41,712 nt of DNA from Paulinella micropora (GCA_009731375.1 BJOX01000052.1:556626-598337); one strand, 5' to 3'. Shown: positions 26,364 through 36,487, counted from the first letter of the stretch. Numbers and translations: made by a program. Notes: generated by a model not told the origin, from the letters alone.

Positions 26364-29300
26364 ATGACTGACCTGAACACCAAACAAGACTACTTGAATG
26401 AAATTGAAAAATGGAATCTTGACGGCGGCAATGTCAAAATGCCAACAATTAAACGGACTAAACCTGACATTGTTTCTTTCTATGAGCAATACAAACCAAG
26501 GGATGATAATGTGAAAGTGGTTATACCGCTTGAAGCAACATTATCAAAAATGATGGAGGAACCGAGCACACCTTTTAAGGCGACTGATTTAAAAGAGACT
26601 AGTATCACAGAAATCAAGGCTAATGTAGGCGAAGAAATAGCGACTGCTACATGTACAGAAGAAGGATGTATATTAAGGAAAGCGAGCGATGTTATTCGTG
26701 TTGTAAAAGAAAGATACAAAAAAAATAAAGTACAGGCGGGGTATAGGGACAACAACAACGGAACGGGCGTCGCGTACACGTGCCCGCAGGGCCGGCTGCT
26801 GCCGGCCGTCAGCGACGGGCTGCAGTGCGTCGCCTACCAGGAGCAGGACTTTTTGGCTGGTCTAGGCAGGCTGCAGTACGAGAGCTTGATGATGGTTCCG
26901 GGCGCCGAGATGCAGTGGTACAACCCGCAGCTGGCGCTGGGCGACCTGGACGGCGACGGGCTCGACGATGTCGTAATGACGTACCGCAACGGTCCAGATT
27001 ACTGGGACGACACCTACGTGTTTGTGAGCACGACAGCTAATAATACACAATTGTCTAAGCGCCTGCACCGAGGCCCCTTACTAAGCCAACCAATAGTCTA
27101 TCAGGGCGCTATCTGGGGCTTGATTATATGGGATTATGTACAAGCCAGCCGTTGGGACTGGCCGCCTTCCGCTGGCTCGGACTGGGGCTACAGCCTAAAT
27201 GGCCGCCAGATCTACATGGATACTCGTTTTTACTGCCCCTTGAAGGTATCGCCTGTGCAAAACAGCCTCTTGTTTATGATGCCTTCCTGCCCGAGAGAAC
27301 TGTTTTGGGTATCACAACCCTGGGAGCTCGTGGTGCCCTACCTTTTGTACAACTTGTCCACCGGCAGGGCGATAGACGACGGGTTGGTGCCCTATTACAA
27401 GGCCAACGACCCACCGTGGGGTTTGCCGCTGTGGCAGGAAAACCCTACTGGCCTGGGCCTGATGGCCCAATGCAATTTGGCGGTGTGGCTCAAGAGCACG
27501 GGTGGCTTTAGCTGGCGGCTGTTGTGGTCGACCACGGACATAATTGTGCAGTGCCTTTCGGTCCCGTCCGCCGCGGCCGCGTTCGCGGTTACGTCGACCG
27601 GCTCGCTGTTGTTCATCTCCACGACGGACGACCCGCGCAACGGCACGTTCACTGTCGACGAGATAGCCACGGACGTAGGTCAGGTTCACTACTGCAGCGG
27701 TAGCGCTAGGCCCAAACTTCGGCTCGCGGTATTGAGCCCCAGCGGGAGGGCCGTGCGAGTGCTAGCCCAGAACCCCGTGAACGAGCGCGCTGCTTTTGAC
27801 ATCGTAGCTAGCCTACCGCTGCAAGGGTCGTCTGACACGGTATTCATGCGCGTGGCGTGCCTGAAACTAAGCCAAGACAAGCGCGACGACTACAACCTGT
27901 TGATCGCGCGGCTGCTGACTAGCTGGACGTCTTTGAACCAGTCGTCGTTCCTGATACGCCTGCCAGTGACACAAACTACGGGCGGCAGCGCGCTGCGAGT
28001 GCTGGACCGCTGCGCTTTTGTCAGATGCGCCGCCAACGCCACGTGCGAACTGCTCAATACGTGGCCGCGCTGCCGCTGCGCGGGTGGCCTCGTCGGGGAC
28101 GGCGTGCGTTTCTGTGTGCCGCGCCCGCCGCTCGGCGGCAGCGGCCTGTACGTGCTGCGCCTCGGCAACCAGAGCGTCGCGACGGACACCACGGACCGGA
28201 TCGTGCCGGTGGTGTGGCGCTGCCCGAACGGCGCCGACCCGCTGTCGTGGTGCACGGCGCGGCCGTCGTGCACCCTCGAGCCGGGGCTGCCGCAGCCCGC
28301 GGTGCCCAGGCGCGTGCCGCACTACTACGTCAACTGCCCCGACTGCCGCCTCGAGCTGTGGTACAACACGACTGAAGACGGTGACTGCTACTACCTCCTG
28401 TCAAGCGCCGGGTGGCCCGTGCTCTCTACGACCGCGACCCGCCTGGACGCCAGCTTCGTCTGGTCCGTCCTGGGCCCGCCGCCATCGGCTGTTGCGGTCG
28501 TCGAACTGGACGGCAGCGGCCGGGCCGGACACTTGTGCTACCAGGCGCACGAGCTGCTGCGGAGCTACAGCTGCGCCTTTCCGTTCGTCCTGGGAGAATT
28601 GTCGGAACCACCCTCGGTGTGTTCGGCGTTGGCGCGCGTTACTGTGCCATGCGGGCCCGGATCGTCACAGATTTCTTGTGAGCTGCTCGCGGGCAGCACG
28701 CGGTACCGGTGCCGCGCCAACAGCTCCTCTGCGTTTGTGCTCGACGGCGCGATCAGTGCTAGGATGCTGTCGGGCGACTGCGAGCTGTTCCGCCGGGCGT
28801 TCGAGCCAAACTTGGACTTCAACTGCAGCTGGCCCCTGGCCCAGGCACCTGAGCCCGCCTTCTGCGCGATTGCGGCGCACGACCCCATGTGGCGCCTGGC
28901 CTGTTCTTCGGACACTTGGTGCGGGTCCGACGGCTGCGTCGGCTGTCCGTCCGCGGACGTGCAGCTGGCGCGCGCGGAAACGCGCGCGCGCGCCTCGGGC
29001 CGCGACGCGTTCTGGGCCGGCAGCGACGGCGCGGCGCTGGTAGCCAACTACCCCTGGCTGGCGCAAACGGCCGGGGGCGTGGCCGAGCTGCTGTGCCAGC
29101 AGTGTTTTCCGCCTGAGAATTCTCCGACCCTGCCCCCGACCGTGCTGTTACAGAACTGCCCTTACGCCTGTACGACCGAGACCTATTCGCTGCTGGGTAC
29201 GTCGTGCTCGTACCACGCCCTGCGCTGCACGCGGGACGGCGCGGGGTCGTACTTGTGCTGGTCCCTGACGGAACGGCTGGCCTGGCTGGCGCGCGGTGTG

Positions 29301-32300
29301 CAGGCCGCGGTCGTGGCCTCGGCTGCCTGCGGCGACTGCCGACAACTGCTGACCTTGCAGCCGAGCGAGCTGCAGTGCTGCCGGCCGCCGCAACGCCTTC
29401 ACGCAACGCCGCCAACGGCGTGGCAGGTCGGGGGCTGTGTCTTCCTCGTGGACTCGGTCGACAACTACGCGGCGCCTAACGCACCACCGTCGTCCTCCTG
29501 CGCTGCCGCTGCGCCCCAGTACGAGCGCAACGTGACTTGGACGTGCGGGGCGACCTCTGTACAGTGCGCGCTCACTGCGCCGCAGGGGCAGACCAACGAG
29601 ACGGGCGCGAGCTGTGCGGTTGCAGCAGGTGACCGGTGCCACCTGCTGCTGCCGGCAGCGGCTAACGCCAGCGAGGCCTGCTCGCGCCTCGTGCGCTACT
29701 GCGCAAGGGTTCAGCCGGACCTGGTGCGGCAGCAGCTCGCGACGGGTTGGCCCTCCTCGACCGCGGGGTGCAGCGCCGTCCTGACACCGTCCGTGGCCCT
29801 GGCGTGTTCGTTAGGGCGCAACGTGAGCTGCGGGTCCGAGCTGTGCCTGGCGCAGCTGCCGGTATTCGTGGACAACGCCGCTTGGTGGCGCTGCGCCGCC
29901 GACCACCCCTGGTCCCGCCCCGCGCAATGGAGGGCGACGTGCGGGGGCCAATCGGTTTCGTGCAGCGCGACGGCGGCGGGAGGACGCTACGTTTGCAGCG
30001 GCAACGGCCGCTGGCGCCTGTTCAACTGCACGGTGGACTACGCCGAAGCGTTGGCGCTCGGCGCGTGCGCTGCCGTGCTGGCGGCGTGCCCCGCCGACCT
30101 GCCGCACGCGCCCGTGAGCGCGAATGCCACCAGCGACGGGACCGTGGTGTGGGCGAACGGGTGGCGCTGGTCCTGGCCGCACGTACAAAGGCTGTTGGCC
30201 GGCCGCGGGCTCAGCTACTGCGAGTTAACCGCCGACGAGGACGTGTTGCGCGCGCCGGTGCCGCCCGCGTGTGCCGCGCGGCCAACGGCCTCTCCGACGA
30301 TTTTAGTGCAGTACTGCAGCGCGCTGCCCGTGCACTGCCTCCCGCAGGACTTTGGCCGCGTGCTGCAGTGCGTGAACGAGTGCGAGCTGAGCGGCCAGTG
30401 CCGGATGGCGCGCCTGCCGGAGCTGCGCGGCGGCCGCTGGTGGGTGGACAGTTTGCAGGACGAGCCAAGCGCAAGTGGCTGCTGGCTCGCCACAGACTTC
30501 GCGGGAGGTCTGTGCCCCGCGCTGCAGGGCCAGTGCGTGACTTACTGTGGGGCGGGCAGCGCGCTGCAGGCGCTCTCTGTGACGACGGTCTGGTCCGAGG
30601 CAGACTGCGAGCTGTCGCTGTTCCATGAACAGCGCTTCCGTTGCGGGACCACGGACCTGGTGTGCGAGCCCCTGGCCATGGTCGCGGCGCAGGTGTCCCG
30701 GCAAATGCTGGACGCGCTGAAAGTGGACATGGTGCTGAACGAGCGCGTGACGGACGACTACCTGCTGTGCCACAACGCCGCACCGGCCGCGGCGGCGCGC
30801 GTGCTGTGCCCCGTGGCCCGGCAGACGCTGGGCCTCACAGACGACCGTTGCGGGGCGCTGGCGTACGCTTGTGCTGCTGGTGGCGGCACCATCGAGTGCG
30901 ACGGGGGCTGGACGCGCGACCCTACGGTTGACCCGTTCTGTACCACGCCGCAGTCGGACGGGCTGTCGCCGGTGCCCTGCGACTGCGGCGTGCACTGGAC
31001 GCCGGTCGTGCAGGCGCTGGCGCCCAGCGCGTTGATCGACAGCCAGTGCTACCTGGACATGCAGAGCGGCGGGCTGTCGAAGGCCAATTTGGACGCGTTC
31101 CGGCTCTGCACTAGCAACGCGCCGGCTGGAGGGATGAGCTGCGCGGCCCGCGGCCTCGTGTCGCTGGACGAGTTGGTGTTGCTGTGGCTGGCGGACGACG
31201 TGCCGGAGGCTGCGAGCAGGGGCTTGCTGCTGGAGCACAGCCTGCGCGGCACGGACCCGCGCGCGAGCGTCGACAGCCCGGCCGCGGTACTGCTGCTGTT
31301 GCGGCGCCTGTTGGCCGCCGACGGCGGCGGCGACCGCATTCTGTTGGGCGAGGTGCTGGCTACCAATCGCGACCGGCGCGCCTGGTGCCTCGGCGCCGAC
31401 GACACGGGCGCCGCCGCGCCGGTCTGTGCGCTGCGCCCGGGGCTGGGGCTGCCGCTGTGCACGGTGCACTGCCCGGTTGGCACCGTCGCGTCAGCTGCCA
31501 ATCGAGCAGTGCGCTGCTGCAACTCGCGGGGCTGCTGCTGGCTGGGCACGGCGGGGCTGACGTACTCTGCCAACGAAACGAAGCTGCAGCGGCTGCCCGT
31601 CGGTAACGACACGGTGTGCCGCCCGAACCTTTTCCCGGAGCTCACGGCGTACCCGCGCCCGACCGCGACCGCGGTGTTGGCGCCCAGCGACGCGCAGCGC
31701 CAGCTGTGCTTCGAGGACGTGCGTTGCCAGGCGATCGTACTGTTTGCGAACGGCGGCGTGTTCTTTAGCGAGCGCGAGCTGAACTTCCCGTTGGCGGAAC
31801 TGCGGCGCCTGGACCCCGGGCGGCTGCGCCAGCTGGACGAGGACAAGCAGAGCACGCGCTACTTGCACCCCGTGCCGGAACGCGAACTGGCGGCGCGCGG
31901 CGACACCGTTGTCACGTCGCTGCAGAGCGCCGTCGTGGGCCTGGACCGAAGGGTCAACCAGGCCTGCAGCCGCTTCCTTGACTGGTCCTGGTCCGGCTGG
32001 CGGCCCGCGGCGCTGTCGCGTGCGAGAACAGCACTGCAAGAAAACTGGCGCGCGCTGGCAACTTCGGTGGGGCTGCCGGCCGACCCAACGGTACTGCCGG
32101 CAGTAGCGGTCGTCATTGACAACAAGAACGAGACCGAGTGGCGGCGGCAGGTGTGCGGCGCGGCAACTGTTTGTCCGGCCACTGCCTGGGTGCCCACAGC
32201 CGGCCCGCTTGCCGGCTACGCCGCCGCGAGGCTCGCGGTCGGCTATTATCTGGCGCTGCTGAACCTGACGAAGGCCGCCGGCACCGCTCCGGGCCAGTGG

Positions 32301-32588
32301 CTCGTCGAATCTGCGAACGGCAGGTTCTTTTCCTTGCAAGATCACAAGGGCGTGACACAGGACCAAATGGCGATCATCCAGCGAGCGCTGCTCCGCGTGG
32401 ACCTCGTGCGGGAGGTAGTGCGCGACGCCCTCGTGCTCAGAAACATCTTCGAGGCCCGGCGCGCCACCGGTGCCGCCGAGGCCGTGACGGCGGCACCGGT
32501 GGCGCTGCCGGAGGGCTGCGGCGCGGGCCGCGGGGCCTGCGTTTCCGGCGGCGCGTGGACCCACAACGAAGGAAAAGTACGAATTTAA
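26364..32588 (+). CDS. Chimeric 2,074-codon ORF: PLV protein interrupted by a GC-rich extracellular-type segment
   Basis: Codons 1 to about 123 (MTDLNTKQDYLNEIEKWNLD to KKNKV) are AT-rich and match Region B codon use. They encode a charged PLV-type protein of unknown role. From 26734 the composition switches abruptly to GC-rich and stays so to about 32573, with no stop for about 1,950 codons. That part has an FG-GAP/VCBS-like calcium motif (LGDLDGDGLDDVV, residues 190-207), an EGF-like domain near residues 547-585 (CELLNTWPRCRCAGG), dozens of Cys and many N-x-S/T sites, typical of secreted or surface proteins. No signal peptide is visible in the viral N-terminus. The last four codons (KVRI and stop) are again AT-rich. 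It may be a host-gene insertion, a selected fusion or an assembly chimera. Confidence 0.6.
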   Translation: MTDLNTKQDYLNEIEKWNLDGGNVKMPTIKRTKPDIVSFYEQYKPRDDNVKVVIPLEATLSKMMEEPSTPFKATDLKETSITEIKANVGEEIATATCTEEGCILRKASDVIRVVKERYKKNKVQAGYRDNNNGTGVAYTCPQGRLLPAVSDGLQCVAYQEQDFLAGLGRLQYESLMMVPGAEMQWYNPQLALGDLDGDGLDDVVMTYRNGPDYWDDTYVFVSTTANNTQLSKRLHRGPLLSQPIVYQGAIWGLIIWDYVQASRWDWPPSAGSDWGYSLNGRQIYMDTRFYCPLKVSPVQNSLLFMMPSCPRELFWVSQPWELVVPYLLYNLSTGRAIDDGLVPYYKANDPPWGLPLWQENPTGLGLMAQCNLAVWLKSTGGFSWRLLWSTTDIIVQCLSVPSAAAAFAVTSTGSLLFISTTDDPRNGTFTVDEIATDVGQVHYCSGSARPKLRLAVLSPSGRAVRVLAQNPVNERAAFDIVASLPLQGSSDTVFMRVACLKLSQDKRDDYNLLIARLLTSWTSLNQSSFLIRLPVTQTTGGSALRVLDRCAFVRCAANATCELLNTWPRCRCAGGLVGDGVRFCVPRPPLGGSGLYVLRLGNQSVATDTTDRIVPVVWRCPNGADPLSWCTARPSCTLEPGLPQPAVPRRVPHYYVNCPDCRLELWYNTTEDGDCYYLLSSAGWPVLSTTATRLDASFVWSVLGPPPSAVAVVELDGSGRAGHLCYQAHELLRSYSCAFPFVLGELSEPPSVCSALARVTVPCGPGSSQISCELLAGSTRYRCRANSSSAFVLDGAISARMLSGDCELFRRAFEPNLDFNCSWPLAQAPEPAFCAIAAHDPMWRLACSSDTWCGSDGCVGCPSADVQLARAETRARASGRDAFWAGSDGAALVANYPWLAQTAGGVAELLCQQCFPPENSPTLPPTVLLQNCPYACTTETYSLLGTSCSYHALRCTRDGAGSYLCWSLTERLAWLARGVQAAVVASAACGDCRQLLTLQPSELQCCRPPQRLHATPPTAWQVGGCVFLVDSVDNYAAPNAPPSSSCAAAAPQYERNVTWTCGATSVQCALTAPQGQTNETGASCAVAAGDRCHLLLPAAANASEACSRLVRYCARVQPDLVRQQLATGWPSSTAGCSAVLTPSVALACSLGRNVSCGSELCLAQLPVFVDNAAWWRCAADHPWSRPAQWRATCGGQSVSCSATAAGGRYVCSGNGRWRLFNCTVDYAEALALGACAAVLAACPADLPHAPVSANATSDGTVVWANGWRWSWPHVQRLLAGRGLSYCELTADEDVLRAPVPPACAARPTASPTILVQYCSALPVHCLPQDFGRVLQCVNECELSGQCRMARLPELRGGRWWVDSLQDEPSASGCWLATDFAGGLCPALQGQCVTYCGAGSALQALSVTTVWSEADCELSLFHEQRFRCGTTDLVCEPLAMVAAQVSRQMLDALKVDMVLNERVTDDYLLCHNAAPAAAARVLCPVARQTLGLTDDRCGALAYACAAGGGTIECDGGWTRDPTVDPFCTTPQSDGLSPVPCDCGVHWTPVVQALAPSALIDSQCYLDMQSGGLSKANLDAFRLCTSNAPAGGMSCAARGLVSLDELVLLWLADDVPEAASRGLLLEHSLRGTDPRASVDSPAAVLLLLRRLLAADGGGDRILLGEVLATNRDRRAWCLGADDTGAAAPVCALRPGLGLPLCTVHCPVGTVASAANRAVRCCNSRGCCWLGTAGLTYSANETKLQRLPVGNDTVCRPNLFPELTAYPRPTATAVLAPSDAQRQLCFEDVRCQAIVLFANGGVFFSERELNFPLAELRRLDPGRLRQLDEDKQSTRYLHPVPERELAARGDTVVTSLQSAVVGLDRRVNQACSRFLDWSWSGWRPAALSRARTALQENWRALATSVGLPADPTVLPAVAVVIDNKNETEWRRQVCGAATVCPATAWVPTAGPLAGYAAARLAVGYYLALLNLTKAAGTAPGQWLVESANGRFFSLQDHKGVTQDQMAIIQRALLRVDLVREVVRDALVLRNIFEARRATGAAEAVTAAPVALPEGCGAGRGACVSGGAWTHNEGKVRI
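26734..32573. mobile_element. GC-rich insert with 7-bp flanking direct repeat
   Basis: AAAGTAC occurs at 26727-26733 and again at 32574-32580, exactly where the base composition changes. The distance between copies is 5,847 bp (3 x 1,949), so the frame is kept. No terminal inverted repeats, transposase or integrase were found, so the mechanism is unknown; a chimeric assembly joined through 7 bp of shared sequence is an equal possibility. Confidence 0.5.
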
Positions 32589-32633
32589 TTTGATAAAGTA
32601 AAGTAATACAAATGAATTTGTTCTTTTTTTGCT

Positions 32634-33869
32634 TCAATGATCCTCTATAAAGTTAGCAACAACGTTAATATTACCATTTCCACCTGCCGACACAGCCTTT
32701 TGCGTGAATGTCAAAACATCGTTTGGGGTTAATTGAATATCGTAGGTTCTTAGATTAATTTGTTGAGTTGAGGCAGCATTAACATAAATCTTAAAAATTG
32801 TTGTTCCGTTTGCGATAGCGGTTGCTTTTGTGTCTGTATCTACAATTGAAGTTTTGGCATCAACATCAGCAAAACCCGCCCCTGTCAGTGTTCCGTTCAA
32901 TACCATTCTGACAACATTAGCCTTAGTATCTTCATTAGTAATACTTATCAACGAAGGAAAGACATTTGAATTGTTGGTTAGGCTATTATTGAATAGTGCT
33001 TTATTCCTGATACTTAAAATGGGGCTTTCAGTTATATTACCTGCTTCACTACCTTCCGCCGTATTTGTAATACTTGTATTAATAGTGTTGGTGCCTTCAA
33101 CAAACAAACTACAACTGGCTGTCTTCAGTCTTTGTATTCCAACTCCAACATTATTATTAATAATTCGTGCTGAAAATGGTAATGTAGTATTTCGCAGACT
33201 GACACCTGTGTTGGCATTCGCATACTTAATCGTATGGACTAACTGAAATTCACCTGTCTTCGGATTTTCAATAGAAAACTTAATAGCACCAAAGCCTAAG
33301 TATTGAAATTGAATTTGAAATACATTTCCCTTTGTCCAGTCTAATACAGGCATATCTCCTGTTCCGTCGCACGGGTCATCCCAGTACGCTTGATAAAATG
33401 CGTTTGGGATTCCTCCTATACAATGTAGAATAATCATTCCTTCATCTCTAGTTTTGTAAAAGTAGAAACCATTAGATAAATCGTTATCTCCGATACCTAT
33501 CCACGAATAATAATCTTCGGTTTCGTCTGTTGTCCATAAAGCAGTGAAGCGGGCTACAACACCCATACCAGTGCGATATTTTATTTTTCTTTTGCTTACC
33601 ATACTAGCATCAGCGGTAGCATTAGCAGTCGTTTTTAATTCCGCCATATTATTCAGAAATGAAACACTCGCATTTGTCTGAGTTAATGTCCATATTCGTG
33701 TATTAATGGTATATGGAAAGATTTCCTGTAATACCGGTGTTAAGGAACTGGTTAGGGTTTCACCAAAAGCGGTCTTCATACTTGGTCCTAAATGTCCATC
33801 AAGCCCTACTTTGACATTTACGAAATCTCCGTCTGAATTTTGTGCGATTAAATTTCTCTGGTGGGACAT
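32634..33869 (-). CDS. Putative virion surface/fibre protein, 411 residues
   Basis: The first 60 residues (MSHQRNLIAQNSDGDFVNVK, then FGETLTSSLTPVLQEIFPY) resemble the N-terminus of structural proteins in algal viruses and PLVs that begin with an FGE...P-x-x-Q segment. The rest is beta-rich with many Asn, Thr and Ile (WIGIGDNDLSNGFYFY, LRTYDIQLTPNDVLTF) and probably contains lectin-like jelly rolls. It is the last of a three-gene - strand block after penton and major capsid, with 103 bp to the capsid gene. Its stop is 45 bp from the convergent chimeric ORF. Confidence 0.55.
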   Translation of the reverse strand: MSHQRNLIAQNSDGDFVNVKVGLDGHLGPSMKTAFGETLTSSLTPVLQEIFPYTINTRIWTLTQTNASVSFLNNMAELKTTANATADASMVSKRKIKYRTGMGVVARFTALWTTDETEDYYSWIGIGDNDLSNGFYFYKTRDEGMIILHCIGGIPNAFYQAYWDDPCDGTGDMPVLDWTKGNVFQIQFQYLGFGAIKFSIENPKTGEFQLVHTIKYANANTGVSLRNTTLPFSARIINNNVGVGIQRLKTASCSLFVEGTNTINTSITNTAEGSEAGNITESPILSIRNKALFNNSLTNNSNVFPSLISITNEDTKANVVRMVLNGTLTGAGFADVDAKTSIVDTDTKATAIANGTTIFKIYVNAASTQQINLRTYDIQLTPNDVLTFTQKAVSAGGNGNINVVANFIEDH

Positions 33870-33972
33870 AGTATATAAACAAAAAAATATTTTTTATTTT
33901 TTTTTTATGTTTCTTTTCTAACTCATCAAAATTTCAATTCCCTTAACAACAATAGTCCTCTGAAGAATAGCA

Positions 33973-35418
33973 TCAGTATAATAATTCAATTGCTTTGCAC
34001 CACCATTCATATCGTCGTTCGGTATCCAAAGACAGACCTGCCACTTCATAACCCTCTTCTTCTCTCTTGTCATAAAGCGGGCGGTTGTGATCCCAGAAAT
34101 CAACATGGAACCAGTTATATTTGTACACATTAGAGTTCAAAATGGCGGAACCCTTAAGTTTTTCCTTCAAAAGCATATAGTCTTCATCGCGGGAGCAAGT
34201 AATATCAAACTGCTGAATTCTATTACTATCCAAAGTAGTATAATAATCAGTAATCTTATCTTGTGCTCGGTTATCGCAATCAAATGCGGTGTTTGAAGTT
34301 TCAGTATTATTAAAAGCGCTCGTGTAAATTCGGCGAATTCTCTCACCCTGCGAGCGGTTCATCTTCAAAACAAATGACTGAGTTCCCGCCGCGAGATTAG
34401 TTTTCCAAGAGATAGGGTATTCAGTCTTAAACGAAAATCCTTCACCCGCAATCTTTTGTTGAACACCCAAAATAACATTTGGATCAGTTTCAACAGCAAG
34501 AAAGAGGTTAAGGTTGGAAACCTCTGCGGGTGCTGCGGTGGCGGTCGCTCCTGCTGCAACACTAAGGGCATCAGTTCCATAAAATACGGTTTTCTGTGTT
34601 CCCTCCCACACAATCCTCAAATCAAGAATTTCATTAAAACCGATAGTCTTATCAATTTCAAAAATGGTTCCAAAAAGCATACCGAGAGGAATAGACACAT
34701 TGATAACGGGAGTTTCGGTGTTATCGGCTCCACCTTCAAAATACTTCGCCTCTTCATAAGAGACATTTACAACAGATGCAACACCAGTTCCATTAGCGAT
34801 AAGCAAATCATTATGACGGCGAGCATTCAGAGATGGCGGAGAAATTGCTCCTGCGATAGCATTACCAAAACGGTTTAATGTTGCTTGAAGATGACCGTCG
34901 GTATCAATACTTCCCGCAACTGTCGCAACACTTGCCTGTTGTCCAGCATACACGTTAGCATTAAAGGCGGTTGTAGCACGATTATCAACATTACACTTTT
35001 GAAGCATAGCCCCATAACCAGACCCAGCCCCGTGATTATCTAAAGCCATAAATCTATCGTAAGAAATCTCTGGCTTCCAAATCATCTTAGTGTAATTTCC
35101 CACATGTTGAAGATTACACAGATACTGACCGCTTCGGCTTCGTAGTTTAATCGTCTTAATCATAGGCAAGCAGTCCATAGGAATTCGGTTGTATCTTCCA
35201 CCACCACCACCCCGAGTAGGTGTGTAGGTAAATCGCAACACAGACCTCGCAAGGTTCAAAGGACGAGTAGGAATTTCAAAAGTTGATTCAATTCCACCGA
35301 CAGTGGTAATTGGCACAATCGCAAGACTTTCGCGGGCAGTAAGTTTGTTAAGCGAATACTTACCGCGGATAAGTTCGCTTTGGCTGTGAGTAAGTTCTCC
35401 GCCATATTGGACAGGCAT
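33973..35418 (-). CDS. mcp: Major capsid protein of the Region B PLV, 481 residues
   Basis: The gene is intact. The N-terminus (MPVQYGGELTHSQSELIRGK) and beta-rich body, with a Gly-rich loop (TRGGGGGRYNRIP) and IDKTIGFNEILDLRIVW, fit the double-jelly-roll capsid proteins of polinton-like viruses. The length is right for two jelly rolls. The gene follows the penton gene on the same strand, as in many PLVs. It shares no obvious primary sequence with the Region A capsid protein, so the two elements belong to different lineages. Assigned from size, context and pattern. Confidence 0.65.
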   Translation of the reverse strand: MPVQYGGELTHSQSELIRGKYSLNKLTARESLAIVPITTVGGIESTFEIPTRPLNLARSVLRFTYTPTRGGGGGRYNRIPMDCLPMIKTIKLRSRSGQYLCNLQHVGNYTKMIWKPEISYDRFMALDNHGAGSGYGAMLQKCNVDNRATTAFNANVYAGQQASVATVAGSIDTDGHLQATLNRFGNAIAGAISPPSLNARRHNDLLIANGTGVASVVNVSYEEAKYFEGGADNTETPVINVSIPLGMLFGTIFEIDKTIGFNEILDLRIVWEGTQKTVFYGTDALSVAAGATATAAPAEVSNLNLFLAVETDPNVILGVQQKIAGEGFSFKTEYPISWKTNLAAGTQSFVLKMNRSQGERIRRIYTSAFNNTETSNTAFDCDNRAQDKITDYYTTLDSNRIQQFDITCSRDEDYMLLKEKLKGSAILNSNVYKYNWFHVDFWDHNRPLYDKREEEGYEVAGLSLDTERRYEWWCKAIELLY

Positions 35419-35471
35419 TTTTGTTTTGTTTTTGAAGTAGTGTAAATTAACTAATTCACCAGAATATATTA

Positions 35472-35492
35472 GAAAGATTTTAAAAATCTTTC
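35472..35492. terminator. Perfect 10-bp palindrome between penton and capsid genes
   Basis: GAAAGATTTT and AAAATCTTTC are separated by one base. It differs from the main hairpin family and may be a transcript end or leader element. Confidence 0.6.
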
Positions 35493-35526
35493 AGCAAAAA
35501 AATAAATAATTCTAAAATTAAAATAA

Positions 35527-36339
35527 TTACCTCGCCTTTAACAAATTGAAAAATGAATTAAATAAACTAAAATAATTCGTTTCACGATAAACCAATAATG
35601 TCATAACGATACCCAAACCATTAAGATTTATTGCTTGGTCGTTTTCGTCCGTCAAGTAAAACCTGAATACATTGTTTGAATTAGCGGACAATGTTTTACC
35701 ATACTCAGACCCGCTTCCATCATAAATGACAGAACCAAAAGGAATTTCGTTGGCTGTGTATATTTCTTGTAGCACATGATTATCACCTTCATTCACCAAA
35801 TCCGATTGAAGATAAAGAGTTTTTTCATCAGTTAGAATAATTACATTTGGAGATTTAATAAAATCATTAGCAAAGAAATATGTTGAATTTCTATCAAAAC
35901 CCATTACCTCATGAATACGTGTATCACCATCAAATATAAACCGCGGTTGAATACCTCCGTTATTTGACACACTGAATGTTAATTTGCCATCCTCCGCTTC
36001 TGTGTTTGTATTGTTGCTTGAGACTACATAAGTATAATCATTCGGACTTTCTGCCGTCAATATCTCAGATAGTTTATTTTTTAAGTTGTTCATTGTGTAG
36101 TTGCCCTCTGGTATTGTAATTAAAGCCTCATACCCGTCTTCGGATAATGTAAAAGTATTATATGGAGAGGCAACTGAATAATAAGATTTCGGAACATAGA
36201 TATGAAGAATTTTACAATGTGTGGGATTGTCTAGACCCTTCATATTGACTTCGTGTGTAAAGTCGCTGTCTGTCCCCGTTATTCGGTTTTTGCTATTTAT
36301 GTAATAGATACCCGAACTTCTTCCTCCCTTGTACTCCAT
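35527..36339 (-). CDS. Penton-type minor capsid protein of the Region B PLV, 270 residues
   Basis: The start is set at ATG 36339 (MEYKGGRSSGIYYINSKNR), because the 13 codons upstream lie within hairpin H4. Visible penton features are YINSKNRITGTDSDF, then YVPKSYYSVASPYNTF (equivalent to the IPN-x-x-YN region), ITIPEGNYTMNNLKNKL (strand-helix) and EVMGFDR. The single-jelly-roll vertex protein accompanies the major capsid gene 109 bp downstream. The gene is intact. It has the same motif order as the Region A penton but is strongly diverged. Confidence 0.7.
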   Translation of the reverse strand: MEYKGGRSSGIYYINSKNRITGTDSDFTHEVNMKGLDNPTHCKILHIYVPKSYYSVASPYNTFTLSEDGYEALITIPEGNYTMNNLKNKLSEILTAESPNDYTYVVSSNNTNTEAEDGKLTFSVSNNGGIQPRFIFDGDTRIHEVMGFDRNSTYFFANDFIKSPNVIILTDEKTLYLQSDLVNEGDNHVLQEIYTANEIPFGSVIYDGSGSEYGKTLSANSNNVFRFYLTDENDQAINLNGLGIVMTLLVYRETNYFSLFNSFFNLLKAR

Positions 36340-36340
36340 T

Positions 36341-36393
36341 GATATTTTAGAATTGCGTTTCGTGCTCCGCACTCTCACTTATTCTAAAACATC
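36341..36393. promoter_or_regulatory. Hairpin H4 (leader of the penton gene)
   Basis: GATATTTTAGAAT pairs with ATTCTAAAACATC around an inner CGTGC/GCACT-type stem. On the - strand it ends one base before the penton ATG. Confidence 0.7.
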
Positions 36394-36452
36394 GTTTTTT
36401 CTTTTTCAAAAAAATTAATGCTTATTGTAATCCTTAAAAGTGCGTAGCCCCC

Positions 36453-36487
36453 GATGTTTGTTGAAGATGTAGTCTGAAACAAATATC
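36453..36487. terminator. Hairpin H5 (3' side of the protease gene)
   Basis: GATGTTTGTT pairs imperfectly with AAACAAATATC. It lies 41 bp past the protease stop, with a T-rich spacer separating it from H4. Confidence 0.6.

Noticed and set aside
30303-31469. Long antisense ORF (388 codons) opposite the GC-rich insert
   Set aside because: It is Arg/Ala/Gly/Gln-rich with no recognisable motif. Long shadow ORFs are expected opposite GC-rich coding sequence, and the sense strand has EGF-like and FG-GAP-like motifs.
26734-32573. Calling the insert a transposon of a known class
   Set aside because: No transposase, integrase, reverse transcriptase or terminal inverted repeats could be found; only the 7-bp flanking repeat supports mobility.
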